A DNA stretch of 64,000 nt, taken from Kibdelosporangium sp. MJ126-NF4 (GTDB lineage Bacteria; Actinomycetota; Actinomycetes; Mycobacteriales; Pseudonocardiaceae). Of this stretch, positions 26,639 through 35,867 are shown piece by piece (within the stretch, counting starts at the first letter, position 1; each line of letters begins with the position of its first letter). The DNA lies in the NCBI RefSeq assembly GCF_000826545.1, contig NZ_CDME01000008.1:868001-932000 (forward strand), read 5' to 3'. A model generated the notes under the pieces. That model saw only the letters and a program-made list of their open reading frames with translations, ran no database searches and was not told the DNA's origin. Made by a program: the position numbers and the translations under genes.

Positions 26639-27847
26639 TCATGCCGTTTTCCTGTCGTGGTCTTGACGTGCGCCGGTCGGCAGGTTGTCGGGTGGCTCGA
26701 CCCGCAGTGCCTTGGCGACGGGGACGTCAGTGGAGGAGTGCAGCACGATCGACAGTGCGATCGTGATGGCCACGAGGTCGAAGACGTGCTCGCCGGTCGG
26801 GATTCCCGACTGGAGGGCGAGCAGGCCGTAGACCACGGAGGCGAAGCCTTTCGGCCCGAACCACGCCGCCGCGGTGCGTTCCCGCTTCGGCAGGCGAGTG
26901 CGCAGCAGTGACAAGAGCATGCTCGCCGGACGCACCAGCAGGATGGCCAGCACCGCGACCGCCCAGTCGCCCGCGCTCAGATGGGAGATCCGATCGGGTG
27001 TGATCAACGCACCGAACACCAGCAACGCGCCGAACTTGGTCAGTTCGGACAGCAGATCACCGAGCGGCTCGAAGTGCTCGGCGGCGGTGCGGTCCAGTGT
27101 GGCCAACGTGGACCCGGCGATGAACGCGGCCAGATACGGGTTGGCGTGCGTCAGATGACAGGCCGCGAACAGGGCCACCGCGATGGCCAACGGTCCGAGC
27201 GCTTGCAGCCGAGGCTCGGCGGTCAGGACGCGCAGTCGCCAGGCCAGTGCGACCACCGCGGGGATCGCTATACCGAGGACCAGGCCGAGCGCCAGTTCGA
27301 TACCGACCTTGCCCAGATCGGACTCCTGGCCTTTTGCGGTGGCCAGGAAGATCAGCACGAACGGCAACGCGAGGCCGTCGTTGAGTCCGGATTCCACGTT
27401 GAGCAGGCGGCGTAGCCGCAACGGGACGTCATCACGGCCGACGATCGCCGAGGCGAACACCGGGTCGGTGGGGGCCAGGATCGCGCCGAGCAGCAGCGCG
27501 GTCGGCCAGTCCAGGCCAGCCAGGAAATGGCCGGGGACGGCGATGCCGATCATGGTCAGCGGCATCGCCAGGCCCAGCGCGCGGCCGGACAGTCGCCAGC
27601 CCTCCTTCAACGCGGGAAGGCTGGCACGTTGACCATCGGTGAACAGCACCGTGAACAACGCGATGTCGGCCAAGCTGGTGACCAGGGGTCCAGTGGGCGA
27701 GATGTCGATCAGACCGAAACCGCCCTGGCCCACCAGCGCACCAGCGACGAGGAACATCAACGCGGTCGACAGCACCGTTCTGGCGGCCACGCCGGACAAT
27801 GACACGCTGATCAGCAACACCACGCCGAACGCCAGCACCAGCGCCAC
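26639..27847 (-). CDS. CPA1-type Na+/H+ (or K+/H+) antiporter
   Basis: 402 residues, about 12 helices. Recognisable CPA1 segments: GAILAPTDPVFASAIVG and ESGLNDGLALPFV (the antiporter ND motif), plus the GPKGFASVVYGLLALQSG helix. I chose the GTG at 27847 because GAGGGGAG lies 8 nt before it; the open frame to 27937 lacks a start with a site. First gene of the operon with the CBS protein and the ArsB/NhaD-type transporter. I did not find a good operator copy in front of it. Confidence 0.8.
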   Translation of the reverse strand: MALVLAFGVVLLISVSLSGVAARTVLSTALMFLVAGALVGQGGFGLIDISPTGPLVTSLADIALFTVLFTDGQRASLPALKEGWRLSGRALGLAMPLTMIGIAVPGHFLAGLDWPTALLLGAILAPTDPVFASAIVGRDDVPLRLRRLLNVESGLNDGLALPFVLIFLATAKGQESDLGKVGIELALGLVLGIAIPAVVALAWRLRVLTAEPRLQALGPLAIAVALFAACHLTHANPYLAAFIAGSTLATLDRTAAEHFEPLGDLLSELTKFGALLVFGALITPDRISHLSAGDWAVAVLAILLVRPASMLLSLLRTRLPKRERTAAAWFGPKGFASVVYGLLALQSGIPTGEHVFDLVAITIALSIVLHSSTDVPVAKALRVEPPDNLPTGARQDHDRKTA

Positions 27848-28054
27848 GTAGAAGTCTCCCCTCGCCCCAACTCCGCTCCACCGTGCAGCGAAGTGCCGAC
27901 CAGACTTCCCGGCGCACCGCGCGTAAACATGCCGCAAAAACCGATCAACCGCAAACCGGTCCGGTCGTGCGCGCTGGCCGAAAATCCTGTTTGTCGGATT
28001 TGCTGGACGGCCATGTCGAGCGGTGCGTGTCGCTGAACTCGCTGGAACGTGGTG

Positions 28055-28345
28055 TCAGCGATGACGCGCGTGGTGGCGTCGCCAGAACGTGCTGAGAAGG
28101 ACAGTCGCGGCGCCGAGGCCGCCGACGAGGGCGAGTGCGCTGCCGAACAACGAGCCGGACATGTGGAACCAGCTGCCGAGGGTCATCCACGTCCAGCAGA
28201 CCGCGAACCACAACGACGCCTCGCCCTGCGAGGAGGTAAGCCGAGATGCGTCGAGGTTCGAGCTGTCCTCGACCAGTTTCATCTGGCGGAGTTCGTATAC
28301 GGTCGATGAGTCGATGTCGTCGTCGCCAGGTACACGGTGGTTCAC
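28055..28345 (-). CDS. Small membrane protein downstream of operator copy 12
   Basis: 96 residues from GTG 28345; an in-frame ATG at 28282 would give ~75. The N-terminal half is polar, then two helices (LWFAVCWTWMTLGSWFHMSG and LFGSALALVGGLGAATVLL) and a basic end (RRHHARHR). No family recognised. No clear ribosome-binding site is seen, and the operator lies only 7 bp upstream, so transcription may begin close to the start codon. Confidence 0.5.
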   Translation of the reverse strand: MNHRVPGDDDIDSSTVYELRQMKLVEDSSNLDASRLTSSQGEASLWFAVCWTWMTLGSWFHMSGSLFGSALALVGGLGAATVLLSTFWRRHHARHR

Positions 28346-28352
28346 CCATTAC

Positions 28353-28381
28353 ATGCTTAGGGCAATGATTGCACAAGTCAA
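28353..28381. promoter_or_regulatory. Recurrent operator, copy 12
   Basis: Half-sites ATGC, GCAA, TTGC and TCAA: both 13-bp dyads with one mismatch each and a perfect core. It directly abuts the start of the small membrane protein gene. Confidence 0.7.
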
Positions 28382-28424
28382 GTGATGGCCGTTGATCCAT
28401 CATGTCTTGCGACGATTGATCGTC

Positions 28425-29066
28425 TCACGCGGTGGCAGTTTCCTCCGTTCGCAGACCGCGGGTGGTGATGGTGTGGGCGCTGCCGTCGGCCAGGCGGTAG
28501 GACATGCCGACTACGGTTGTCCGTCCGGTCGAGACGTGCTCGGCGAGTGTCTTGGACCGGTCCATGAGTAGGTCGACGGTGTGGCGGATGTGTTCGGCGA
28601 TGATGTCGTCATCGCGGGTGAGCCCCGCGGCGTGGGCGGCCAGCAGGCTGGGGGTGACGCGTTCGATGACGTCGCGTACGTAACCTGTGGCGGCCAGGCC
28701 GTCGGTCAGGGCGGCACGGGCGGCCGCGACTGCGCCACAGGAGTCGTGGCCCAGCACCGCGACCAAGGGGCAGCCAAGCACGCTGACGGCGTACTCGATG
28801 CTGCCCAGCACCTCCGATCCCACGACGTGACCTGCGGTGCGGACCACGAACAGGTCGCCGAGCCCTCGGTCGAAGATGATCTCGGCGGCCAGCCGGGAGT
28901 CTGAGCAACCGAAAAGCACGGCGAAGGGCCGCTGACCCGGTGCGGTCTCGACGCGGCGGGCGGCGTCCTGGTTGGGGTGCTCGGGAGTTCCGGCGACGAA
29001 GCGCCGGTTACCGGCCAGCAGCAGATCGAAGGCTTCAGACGGGTAGAGCTGCGGGGCGTCGGTCAT
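28425..29066 (-). CDS. Beta-class carbonic anhydrase
   Basis: 213 residues. Zinc ligands and partners are present: C54-S-D56-S-R58 (FGCSDSRLA) and H107-D-S-C110 (GHDSCGAVAAA). It interconverts CO2 and bicarbonate. The gene follows the SulP transporter gene by 101 bp on the same strand; SulP/carbonic-anhydrase pairs are known bicarbonate-uptake modules in bacteria. Start ATG 29066 with no close alternative. Confidence 0.9.
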   Translation of the reverse strand: MTDAPQLYPSEAFDLLLAGNRRFVAGTPEHPNQDAARRVETAPGQRPFAVLFGCSDSRLAAEIIFDRGLGDLFVVRTAGHVVGSEVLGSIEYAVSVLGCPLVAVLGHDSCGAVAAARAALTDGLAATGYVRDVIERVTPSLLAAHAAGLTRDDDIIAEHIRHTVDLLMDRSKTLAEHVSTGRTTVVGMSYRLADGSAHTITTRGLRTEETATA

Positions 29067-29167
29067 GAGTGCGGATCACCATTCTTGAACGGACAAACGG
29101 ATGCGTCGTGGGCGTTGTCACAGAAGGCGCGTCGTTGGCGGTCCTGGTCGCGTGTTGACGTTGGTGG

Positions 29168-30640
29168 TCACGGACGTGGATCGGTGCCTGCCGCGGCGGT
29201 CTGGAGCTTGTCGAGTTGTTCGTCGCTGGCCAGAGCGGTGAGTTTGTTCTCCACGTGGGGTGGCATGTCCTCGATGTCGATCTCGACATTGGATTTGTGT
29301 GAGTGGTCGAGGAAAGTCAGCAACGCTTTCGCTCCGGACATGTCCATGTAGGTCACGTTGGCCAGGTTCATCGACAGTTGCGGTTCGTCGTTGCGCAGTG
29401 TGGTGAAGACATGGTCGACGGACAGGAACGACAGCGGGCCCTCGATGCGGTAGGTGCCGGTGTGGTCTTGGACGACCGAGGCTTTGCGCCGCCGTGACTG
29501 GACGAGGTGGACGATCAGTGCCAGCGCGACGCCGACGGCGACGGCGACAGTCAGGTCGACGAGGACGGTGATGATCATCGTCGCGAACATGACGACGACG
29601 TCACCTCGTGGTGAGACGTGGACCTTGCGCAGGCTTTCCCAGTCGAACATGCCGATCGCGGTCAGGATCAGGATCCCGGACAGCACCGCGAGGGGGATGT
29701 ATTGCACGACGGCTCCGAGGCCCGCCACCAGCGCGAGGAGGATGACGCTGTGCGTGGCGGCTGACAGCGCGGTCGTGCCTCCGCTTCGGACGTTGACCAC
29801 GGACCTGACGGTCGCGCCCGCGCTGGCCATGCCGCCGAACAGTCCGCTGGCGATGTTGCCGAGTCCCTGGCCGATCAGTTCTTTGTTGCTGCGATGCCGA
29901 CGGCCGGTGATGTTGTCCATGACGACCGAGGTCAGCAGCGAATCGATCGAGCCGAGCAGCGCGATGCTCAACGCGGGTAACACGAGGGTGAGGATCAGGG
30001 ATCCGCCGAGCTGGGGCACGGTGATCGAGGGGATCGACTCCGGGATCTGGCCGATGTAGTCGACCGCGGCGTTGAGCGCGACCGGTCCGATCCGCACGTC
30101 ATGTAGCAGCGGGCCGACAAGTGGCAATACCCCGGTGATGATCACGAGCGCGATCAGGCTCGCAGGAACCGACTTGATCAGGCGCGTGGCGACGAGCATG
30201 AGCACGATCGTGACCGCGACCAGCAGGAAGCTTCGCTGTACCTGGTCGAGTTCGCCCAGGAGGATGATCAGTGCGATTCCGCCCATGAACCCCGACACCA
30301 CGGGGTGGGGGATGTAGCGGATGAGTGAGCCGAGTTTGCAGAGTCCGAACAGGACCTGGAACGCGCCGGCCATGATGAAGGCGATGAACGCGCCCTCGAG
30401 TCCGTGTGCGGCGATGACTCCGGTGGCCACGACGGTGATGGGGCCGGTTGGACCGGTGACCTGGGCGGGTGTACCGCCGAAGACGGCCGCGAAGAACCCG
30501 GCGAAGATCGCACCGTACAGTCCGACGAGCGCTCCTTCGGACGTGCCGGTCGCGGTGATGCCGAAGGCAATCGCCAGCGGCAGCGCCACGACGGCCACCG
30601 TCAACCCGGACAGAATCTCCCTGGTCACTCGCCGGAACAT
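29168..30640 (-). CDS. SulP-family anion (bicarbonate/sulfate) transporter with STAS domain
   Basis: 490 residues: about 12 helices with the SulP opening (LPLAIAFGITATGTSEGALV in the first repeat), the FGGTPAQVTGPTGPITVV motif, and a C-terminal STAS domain (residues ~395-480) with YMDMSGAKALL. SulP proteins move bicarbonate, sulfate or other anions with Na+/H+. Adjacency to a beta-carbonic anhydrase favours bicarbonate. Start ATG 30640. No convincing operator copy lies upstream. Confidence 0.85.
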   Translation of the reverse strand: MFRRVTREILSGLTVAVVALPLAIAFGITATGTSEGALVGLYGAIFAGFFAAVFGGTPAQVTGPTGPITVVATGVIAAHGLEGAFIAFIMAGAFQVLFGLCKLGSLIRYIPHPVVSGFMGGIALIILLGELDQVQRSFLLVAVTIVLMLVATRLIKSVPASLIALVIITGVLPLVGPLLHDVRIGPVALNAAVDYIGQIPESIPSITVPQLGGSLILTLVLPALSIALLGSIDSLLTSVVMDNITGRRHRSNKELIGQGLGNIASGLFGGMASAGATVRSVVNVRSGGTTALSAATHSVILLALVAGLGAVVQYIPLAVLSGILILTAIGMFDWESLRKVHVSPRGDVVVMFATMIITVLVDLTVAVAVGVALALIVHLVQSRRRKASVVQDHTGTYRIEGPLSFLSVDHVFTTLRNDEPQLSMNLANVTYMDMSGAKALLTFLDHSHKSNVEIDIEDMPPHVENKLTALASDEQLDKLQTAAAGTDPRP

Positions 30641-31099
30641 CGGCCCCCATTCCCGTTGTATGGCATGGCTCGTCCAGGCATCGCCGGGAGTTCGCGGTGG
30701 TGCCTGGATGACGTCGTTGTGCTTCCGATCATCACTGACCGTAAAGAATTAGTAAAGGTTTTCCCAAGAACCGAGAATGTTGCCCAAAACGCTGTCATGT
30801 GCCGCGGACGCGGGCGGCGAGACGTCATCTGGCTGATCTCGCGTGCGAAGGAACGCGTCTCGGCCGTGGCTGCGAGCCGCCTCGCTGAACCGAACCACCT
30901 CCGCGGGAAACCGTTGAGGGCCCACATAGTCGGTCAGCGACGGGCGACCGGCCTTCGCCTGTGACCAGTTGGCTGATCAACTGCTCGTCCCACCATCTGG
31001 ACCACTGGCGGAGGTCCGGTCCACAATGGGATCAACGTGACTGCCGTGCCCTGGTCTGACGTGGTCGGCTCACTGCGATGCGGAAGGTCACCCGGGTGG
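30641..31099. other. 459-bp stretch without a supported gene
   Basis: No frame here shows a recognisable family or a convincing start. An AT-richer patch lies at about 30735-30790, possibly the SulP promoter; it includes a lone TTGC half-site at 30780. A reading frame on the minus strand around 30810-30930 contains a helical-looking stretch that could be a remnant, but I cannot name it. Confidence 0.4.
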
Positions 31100-31453
31100 T
31101 CAGGACTCTCGGAGGCCGTGCTGGTCGCTGGTGTAGCCAGCCTGGGCGAGGGCTTTCTGCATGAACGCGTCGTACCCGGTGGCCCGGTCGGCGGCTTCCA
31201 TGGCGTCGACCTGGCCCCGGATCCGCTCCGGCCGGTCGTCGGGTGGGTTGATCACGCGGTCGGCCTCTGCGGCAGGATGCTTCCACGTGTCACCACAGCC
31301 CAGTGGGCAGGGCATTGCCATCTTGCGCAGGATCCACCCTTGGGTGCCGTCCAGGGTGGGCTGTGTCCAGCGCAGGACGCCCTCGCCCAGGCAGGCGGGA
31401 CATCCATCTGGACGCACAGCCGGGTCTGCCACAGCGAGTACAGATCCTTCCAT
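31100..31453 (-). CDS. Small cysteine-rich (zinc-ribbon-like) protein
   Basis: 117 residues from ATG 31453. Two C-x2-C type pairs are visible: C-P-A-C (DGCPACLGEG) and C-P-L-G-C (AMPCPLGCGD), spaced ~30 residues apart as in a zinc ribbon. The C-terminal half is helical (RIRGQVDAMEAADRATGYDA). Family not recognised; it may bind DNA or a protein partner. It lies downstream of the ECF sigma gene on the same strand, 240 bp away. Confidence 0.55.
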   Translation of the reverse strand: MEGSVLAVADPAVRPDGCPACLGEGVLRWTQPTLDGTQGWILRKMAMPCPLGCGDTWKHPAAEADRVINPPDDRPERIRGQVDAMEAADRATGYDAFMQKALAQAGYTSDQHGLRES

Positions 31454-31693
31454 GGTGAAGGTCAGCCCGGGGCCTGCACTAGCCGGGCAGTTGTTCCTCG
31501 TCCACGGTAGACATCATGCCGATGATGCGGTAAGGGTCATCCCGGGTTGCCACCCATTCAGGTAGCCTGTGATCGACAGGCACCGCCAGCGCCGATGTCA
31601 GTATGGCGTTCGAGCTGTTGTGGTCCGCAGTCTCCTCACGACACGGCGCGCGGCCGGGACATGCCAACCGCAGCGGACGCTCACGGCGACGCG

Positions 31694-32275
31694 TCAGCCG
31701 CCGATGGACATGTGGAGCCGTAGTTGTTCCAATGCGCTGCGGATTCGGCCCTTGACCGTGCCCGGCGGCACGTCCAGGGCGTGTGCGACCTCCTCGTAGG
31801 TCAGACCGCCGTAGTAGGTCAGGATCAGCGCCTCGCGGTGGCAACGACTCAGCGTCCGGACACACTCATGGATCCGCTGGCGCTCGGAGTTCTCCATCTC
31901 CGATTCGGAGGCCTGGTCAAACGGGGTTGTGTCGTCGTGGGCGCCCGTGACCTGGTCTCGTTGGGCGCTGTTGCGCGCGCTGCGAACTCGGTCGACCGCC
32001 AGCCGGTGGGCCAGCGTCATCACCCAGGTTGTCGCCGTGCCCTGATCGGGACAGAAACGTGGCGCGGTGCGCCACAACTCCGCAAACACCTCGTGGGCGA
32101 CCTCTTCGGCTTGGGCGCGGTCACGCACCACCACGTGGGCCAAGCCCAGCACCGACGGCGCCAGTCGCTGGTACAGCGCGGCGAAGCACCGCCGGTCGCC
32201 GCTGCCGACCGCGAGTAGCAACTGCTCCGGCGGGATGGAGGGACCCGACAGGTCGTCGCCATGCTGCATCCGCAC
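31694..32275 (-). CDS. SigK-like ECF sigma factor
   Basis: 193 residues. Region 2 has AFAALYQRLAPSVLGLAH-like core helices (RRCFAALYQRLAPSV), WRTAPRF and a region 2.4 basic helix; region 4 has YYGGLTYEEVAHALDVPPGT with TVKGRIRSALEQLR. This matches the SigK/ECF19 type, whose partner is normally the RskA anti-sigma factor encoded downstream. No RskA-like gene is present next to it; the following gene is the small Cys-rich protein. The start ATG at 32275 has an alternative two codons downstream. Confidence 0.85.
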   Translation of the reverse strand: MRMQHGDDLSGPSIPPEQLLLAVGSGDRRCFAALYQRLAPSVLGLAHVVVRDRAQAEEVAHEVFAELWRTAPRFCPDQGTATTWVMTLAHRLAVDRVRSARNSAQRDQVTGAHDDTTPFDQASESEMENSERQRIHECVRTLSRCHREALILTYYGGLTYEEVAHALDVPPGTVKGRIRSALEQLRLHMSIGG

Positions 32276-32403
32276 GGACTAACACCTACCGTGCCATTCG
32301 ATTCCCCGCTGACCCAGATCGGAAACCGATCGCAAACAGTCACCTACGGAGAGTAATTGCGATGGTGCCGTCATCGACGACGGAAACAGCCGATGACGGG
32401 TTC

Positions 32404-34173
32404 CTACTTGTCCCGTGGATCGGAGGTTTTGTCCCGGTGTTCGTGGTGGGTTCTCGCGACCGCGACTTCGGACGGCACGGACGTGGGGCGGCTCTGTCCT
32501 CGTGCCGAATGCCACTCCTCGCGGAAGCGTTGGATCATGTGCGGGTAGTGCAGCTCGAAGGCGGGGCGTTCGGATCGGATTCGTGGCATCTCGTGGAAGT
32601 TGTGGCGCGGCGGCGGGCTGGTCGTTGCCCATTCCAGCGAGTTGCCGTAACCCCACGGGTCGTCGGCGTTGGCGGGTGGGCCGAAGCGGTAGCTCTTGAT
32701 GACGTTCCAGATGAAGGGCAGTACGGAGGCGCCGAGGACGTAGGAGCCGATTGTGGACACCGCGTGCAACGCGGTGAAGTTGTCGGTGGGCAGGTAGTCG
32801 GCGTAACGGCGCGGCATTCCGGCGGCACCGAGCCAGTGCTGGACGAGGAACGTGATGTGGAAGCCGAGGAACGTGGCCCAGAAGTGCAGCTTTCCCAGTG
32901 TCTCGTCCAGGTATCGGCCGGTGATCTTGGGGAACCAGAAGTAGATCCCGGCGAACGTGGCGAACACGATCGTGCCGAACAACACGTAGTGGAAATGGGC
33001 CACGACGAAGTAGGTGTCGGTGACGTGGAAGTCGATCGGCGGTGACGCGAGTAGGACGCCGGTCAGTCCGCCGAGCAGGAAGGTGACGAGGAAACCGATG
33101 CTGAACAACATCGGTGACTCGAACGTCAGCGCGCCCCGCCACATGGTCAGGGCCCAGTTGAAGAACTTGATCCCCGTGGGCACGGCGATCAGGAACGACA
33201 GCAGCGCGAAGAACGGCAGCAGGACCGCGCCGGTGGCGAACATGTGGTGCGCCCACACCGTCATCGACAACGCGGTGATCGCGATAGTCGCCCAGACCAA
33301 CGCCTTGTATCCGAACAGAGGTTTGCGGCTGAACACCGGAATGATCTCCGAGACGATCCCGAAGTAGGGCAGGGCGACGATGTAGACCTCGGGATGGCCG
33401 AAGAACCAGAACAGGTGCTGCCAGAGGATCGCACCGCCGTTGGCCGGATCGAACACGTGCGCACCGAGGTGGCGGTCGGCCATCAACGCGAACAACGCGG
33501 CCGTGAGCACCGGGAAGGCGAGCAGGATCAGAACGCTGGTGAAGAAGATGTTCCAGGTGAAGATCGGCATCCGCCACATCGTCATGCCGGGCGCCCGCAG
33601 GCACACCACCGTGGTGATCATGTTGACCGCGCCGAGGATCGTGGACAGCCCGGTGACGATCAGTCCCGCGTTCCACAGGTCGGCTCCCACACCCGGCGAA
33701 TTGGCCTCCAGGGACAGCGGGGTGTAGGCGAACCAGCCGAAATCAGCAGCGCCGCCCGGCGTGACGAAACCGGCGATGGTGATCAGACCGCCGAACAGGT
33801 ACAGCCAGTACGACATGGCGTTCAACCGGGGGAACGCCACATCCGGCGAGCCGATCTGCAGCGGCAGTACGTAGTTGGCGAACCCGAAGACGTTCGGCGT
33901 CGCGTACAGCAACATCATGACGGTGCCGTGCATCGTGAACAGTTGATTGTACTGCTCCGGCGACAGGAACTGCAGACCTGGCCAGCCCAGTTCCGTGCGC
34001 ATCAGCAGGGCCATCACCCCGCCGGCCATGAAGAAACCGAACGACGTCACCAGGTACATGACACCGATCTGCTTGTGATCCGTCGTTCGAAACAGGCGCA
34101 CGAGGGCGTTTCCCTGTCCCGCGCGGCCCGATCCGGCCGAGGTTCCGACGACGGGGCCGGGTGCGATCGCCAC
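32404..34173 (-). CDS. ctaD: Cytochrome c oxidase subunit I
   Basis: 589 residues, 12 helices, starting at GTG with GGAGGT upstream. Heme and copper ligands are seen: [11 protein letters not shown] (low-spin heme), [14 protein letters not shown] (CuB and cross-linked Tyr), WAHHMFATG (CuB histidine pair) and HFHYVLFG (heme ligands). Proton-channel residues fit the A-type oxidases. Subunits II and III (ctaC, ctaE) are absent, so this is a solitary, probably condition-specific copy that must borrow partners. Operator copy 13 lies 72 bp upstream, so it may be expressed under the island regulon. Confidence 0.9.
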   Translation of the reverse strand: MAIAPGPVVGTSAGSGRAGQGNALVRLFRTTDHKQIGVMYLVTSFGFFMAGGVMALLMRTELGWPGLQFLSPEQYNQLFTMHGTVMMLLYATPNVFGFANYVLPLQIGSPDVAFPRLNAMSYWLYLFGGLITIAGFVTPGGAADFGWFAYTPLSLEANSPGVGADLWNAGLIVTGLSTILGAVNMITTVVCLRAPGMTMWRMPIFTWNIFFTSVLILLAFPVLTAALFALMADRHLGAHVFDPANGGAILWQHLFWFFGHPEVYIVALPYFGIVSEIIPVFSRKPLFGYKALVWATIAITALSMTVWAHHMFATGAVLLPFFALLSFLIAVPTGIKFFNWALTMWRGALTFESPMLFSIGFLVTFLLGGLTGVLLASPPIDFHVTDTYFVVAHFHYVLFGTIVFATFAGIYFWFPKITGRYLDETLGKLHFWATFLGFHITFLVQHWLGAAGMPRRYADYLPTDNFTALHAVSTIGSYVLGASVLPFIWNVIKSYRFGPPANADDPWGYGNSLEWATTSPPPRHNFHEMPRIRSERPAFELHYPHMIQRFREEWHSARGQSRPTSVPSEVAVARTHHEHRDKTSDPRDK

Positions 34174-34245
34174 GATCTACCTCCAAGCGGTGGCCCGAAA
34201 ACCCAGGCCGTGTACCCGTGCCGGTCGAGAACGAAACCACGATAC

Positions 34246-34274
34246 GTGCACTACGCAAAGGTCGCGCTGGGAAA
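34246..34274. promoter_or_regulatory. Recurrent operator, copy 13
   Basis: Half-sites GTGC, GCAA, TCGC and GAAA, one mismatch in the left dyad and two in the right. It lies 72 bp upstream of ctaD. Confidence 0.55.
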
Positions 34275-34281
34275 TGCCCGC

Positions 34282-34761
34282 TTAGATCACATACCGGGCC
34301 GCTTGAGCCGCGTGTGAGGTATCCACGTAGACGTCGTAGCGTTGTGCCTGCAGCGTCCTGATGCTGGAGAAGTCCCGTTCGCCTCGGGTGCTCCAGTGTG
34401 CGATGAACCCGAACACAGCGCCCCACGTGGCACCGATGACCGTGCTCAGGACGAGAATCCACAACCACGCCGCGGCGCCAATGGTGAAAAGGCCGAGCAG
34501 AAGGCCAATGAGCAGGCCGAACCAGGCGCCGCCCGCGAGCCCGCCGAGCGCGGCCTTCCCGCGTGTCATGCGGCCGGTGACTTGTTCGACCGTGCGGACG
34601 CCGTCACCGATGATGCGAACATGCTGGACGGGAAAGCCGTCGTCGGACATCCGGTCGACCAGTCGCTGGGCGTCGAGGTAGTCGGGAAAGCTGGCAAGCC
34701 TCTGCTGGTTCTCCATGGACGGCGAGTCGGATTGAGCGGCTCGAATATGGGGTTCAGTCAT
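34282..34761 (-). CDS. General-stress (GSP17M-like) membrane protein
   Basis: 159 residues from ATG 34761, with AGAGGA at the right distance. A polar ferredoxin-like N-domain (FPDYLDAQRLVDRMSDDGFP) resembles the GSP17M domain, then a Gly-rich helical pair (AALGGLAGGAWFGLLIGLLL and a following helix) and a C-terminal segment similar to the first (LQAQRYDVYVDT). Known family members are general stress proteins; function unknown. It sits upstream of ctaD on the same strand, so it may share or flank the ctaD promoter. Confidence 0.7.
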   Translation of the reverse strand: MTEPHIRAAQSDSPSMENQQRLASFPDYLDAQRLVDRMSDDGFPVQHVRIIGDGVRTVEQVTGRMTRGKAALGGLAGGAWFGLLIGLLLGLFTIGAAAWLWILVLSTVIGATWGAVFGFIAHWSTRGERDFSSIRTLQAQRYDVYVDTSHAAQAARYVI

Positions 34762-34927
34762 GGCTGTCCTCTCATGGTCACGAACGAACGTGTTCACATG
34801 CGGGTGAGTGTCCATCGCCCGGGCGATCTCGTTTCGTCACCGCATGTGCCGGAAGTACCCGGACGCGGCTCGAGTATGCGCCGTGCGTCGATTCACCAGA
34901 AGCCCATGCCTACCGTGCACGAAACGA

Positions 34928-35093
34928 TGTAGAGCAGCAGGCGAGCGTGGTCATACAGGCGAGAAGCCCGAACGTCCCGATGATCAGCAGGGTGCGGCGG
35001 CACAGTCAGTCCAGCAGCAACACCGCGACGATTGTGAACACGAGGTTGATCAGTCCGATGAAGACGGTCTGACTGATCGTAACGACCGCACCT
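34928..35093 (-). pseudogene. Remnant of an MFS sugar-porter gene
   Basis: Reading minus strand, TISQTVFIGLINLVFTIVAV is followed by LLLD, a TGA stop, then LCRRTLLIIGTFG. This is the helix-loop signature of sugar porters (VGLVNLVFT...DRxGRRPLLLIG), with the loop arginine codon CGA turned into TGA. Only ~55 codons remain. The MarR gene's last codons overlap this remnant. Genuine decay rather than a sequencing indel, since the reading frame persists across the stop. Confidence 0.6.
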
Positions 35094-35658
35094 GGTCCAG
35101 TGGACGAAAGGATAAGGATGCCCGTGCGTGTATCGCCAGGCGGCGTGTGGTGGATGGCTCATTGCAGACCGACCGCGCTTTCCGTTCGAGGGTGCGGAGC
35201 GCCGACAGCAACGCCCAGCGGTCGTCCGCAGTCATGCGTCCGACGGTGCGCGCGATCTCGTTGCGGCGGTGGTTGAGAACGGTGTTGACCAGATACTGTC
35301 CTCTGCGGGTGAGTACGATCAGTGTGCCCCGATGTTGGCTGGCGTCGATCTGTCGGGTGACCAAGCCTGCTCGAACCAGCTTCCCCACGGTCCGTGTGAT
35401 TGTTGAAGGGTGTCGGCGGACTCCTCGTGCCAACCCGCTGACCGTACGTGGTCCACTGTGGTGGATCAGCATGATCAGGCGTAGCTGCGAGGATGCGACG
35501 GAGTCGGATACGGCAGCCATAGCGCGAGCGGTCACGGACAGGAGTAGTTGCGCCGCGTCCAGGACCGCGGTGATGCTCGCGTCGAGATTCGCGACTTCCT
35601 CAGTGGTGGTCGTCGGATGCTCCGTTGTGTCGCGGTGGGCGAGTTGGTTCGTGGCCAT
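35050..35658 (-). CDS. MarR-family transcriptional regulator
   Basis: 202 residues from ATG 35658. The winged helix is visible: LRLIMLIHHSGPRTVSGLAR, recognition helix RRHPSTITRTVGKLVRAGLV, then the wing (QIDASQHRGTLIVLTRRGQ). The long helical N-terminus holds LLLSVTARAMAAVSD. It is similar in layout to the MarR protein at 19928 (same AAxLLLSV and TARAMAAV/SAKSIAAV pattern), so the two are probably paralogues. Its C-terminal ~20 residues run into the decayed transporter and may be an extension by chance. No operator copy found upstream. Confidence 0.75.
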   Translation of the reverse strand: MATNQLAHRDTTEHPTTTTEEVANLDASITAVLDAAQLLLSVTARAMAAVSDSVASSQLRLIMLIHHSGPRTVSGLARGVRRHPSTITRTVGKLVRAGLVTRQIDASQHRGTLIVLTRRGQYLVNTVLNHRRNEIARTVGRMTADDRWALLSALRTLERKARSVCNEPSTTRRLAIHARASLSFRPLDQVRSLRSVRPSSSD

Positions 35659-35867
35659 GGCGGCTCCCGGCTGTTGAGGGTTCACTCGGCTTCCCGGCGA
35701 GTGTGATGCAGGAGTTGATCCGTGCTTACCCGAAGGACAGGGCGGCAAACACCGTATAAGTGCCGGTGCAGGGCAGTGGTCGTTAACCACCGTTGTGGTC
35801 GGTGGGTCCGATCGGCTGGCGTATTGAGGTAGCCACCCTCCTTGGCGCGGTGGATGATGCCGGTTTC

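Noticed and set aside
30764..30792. Possible operator copy before the SulP gene
   Set aside because: Only one half-site (TTGC at 30780) fits the phased pattern; the others have two or more mismatches.
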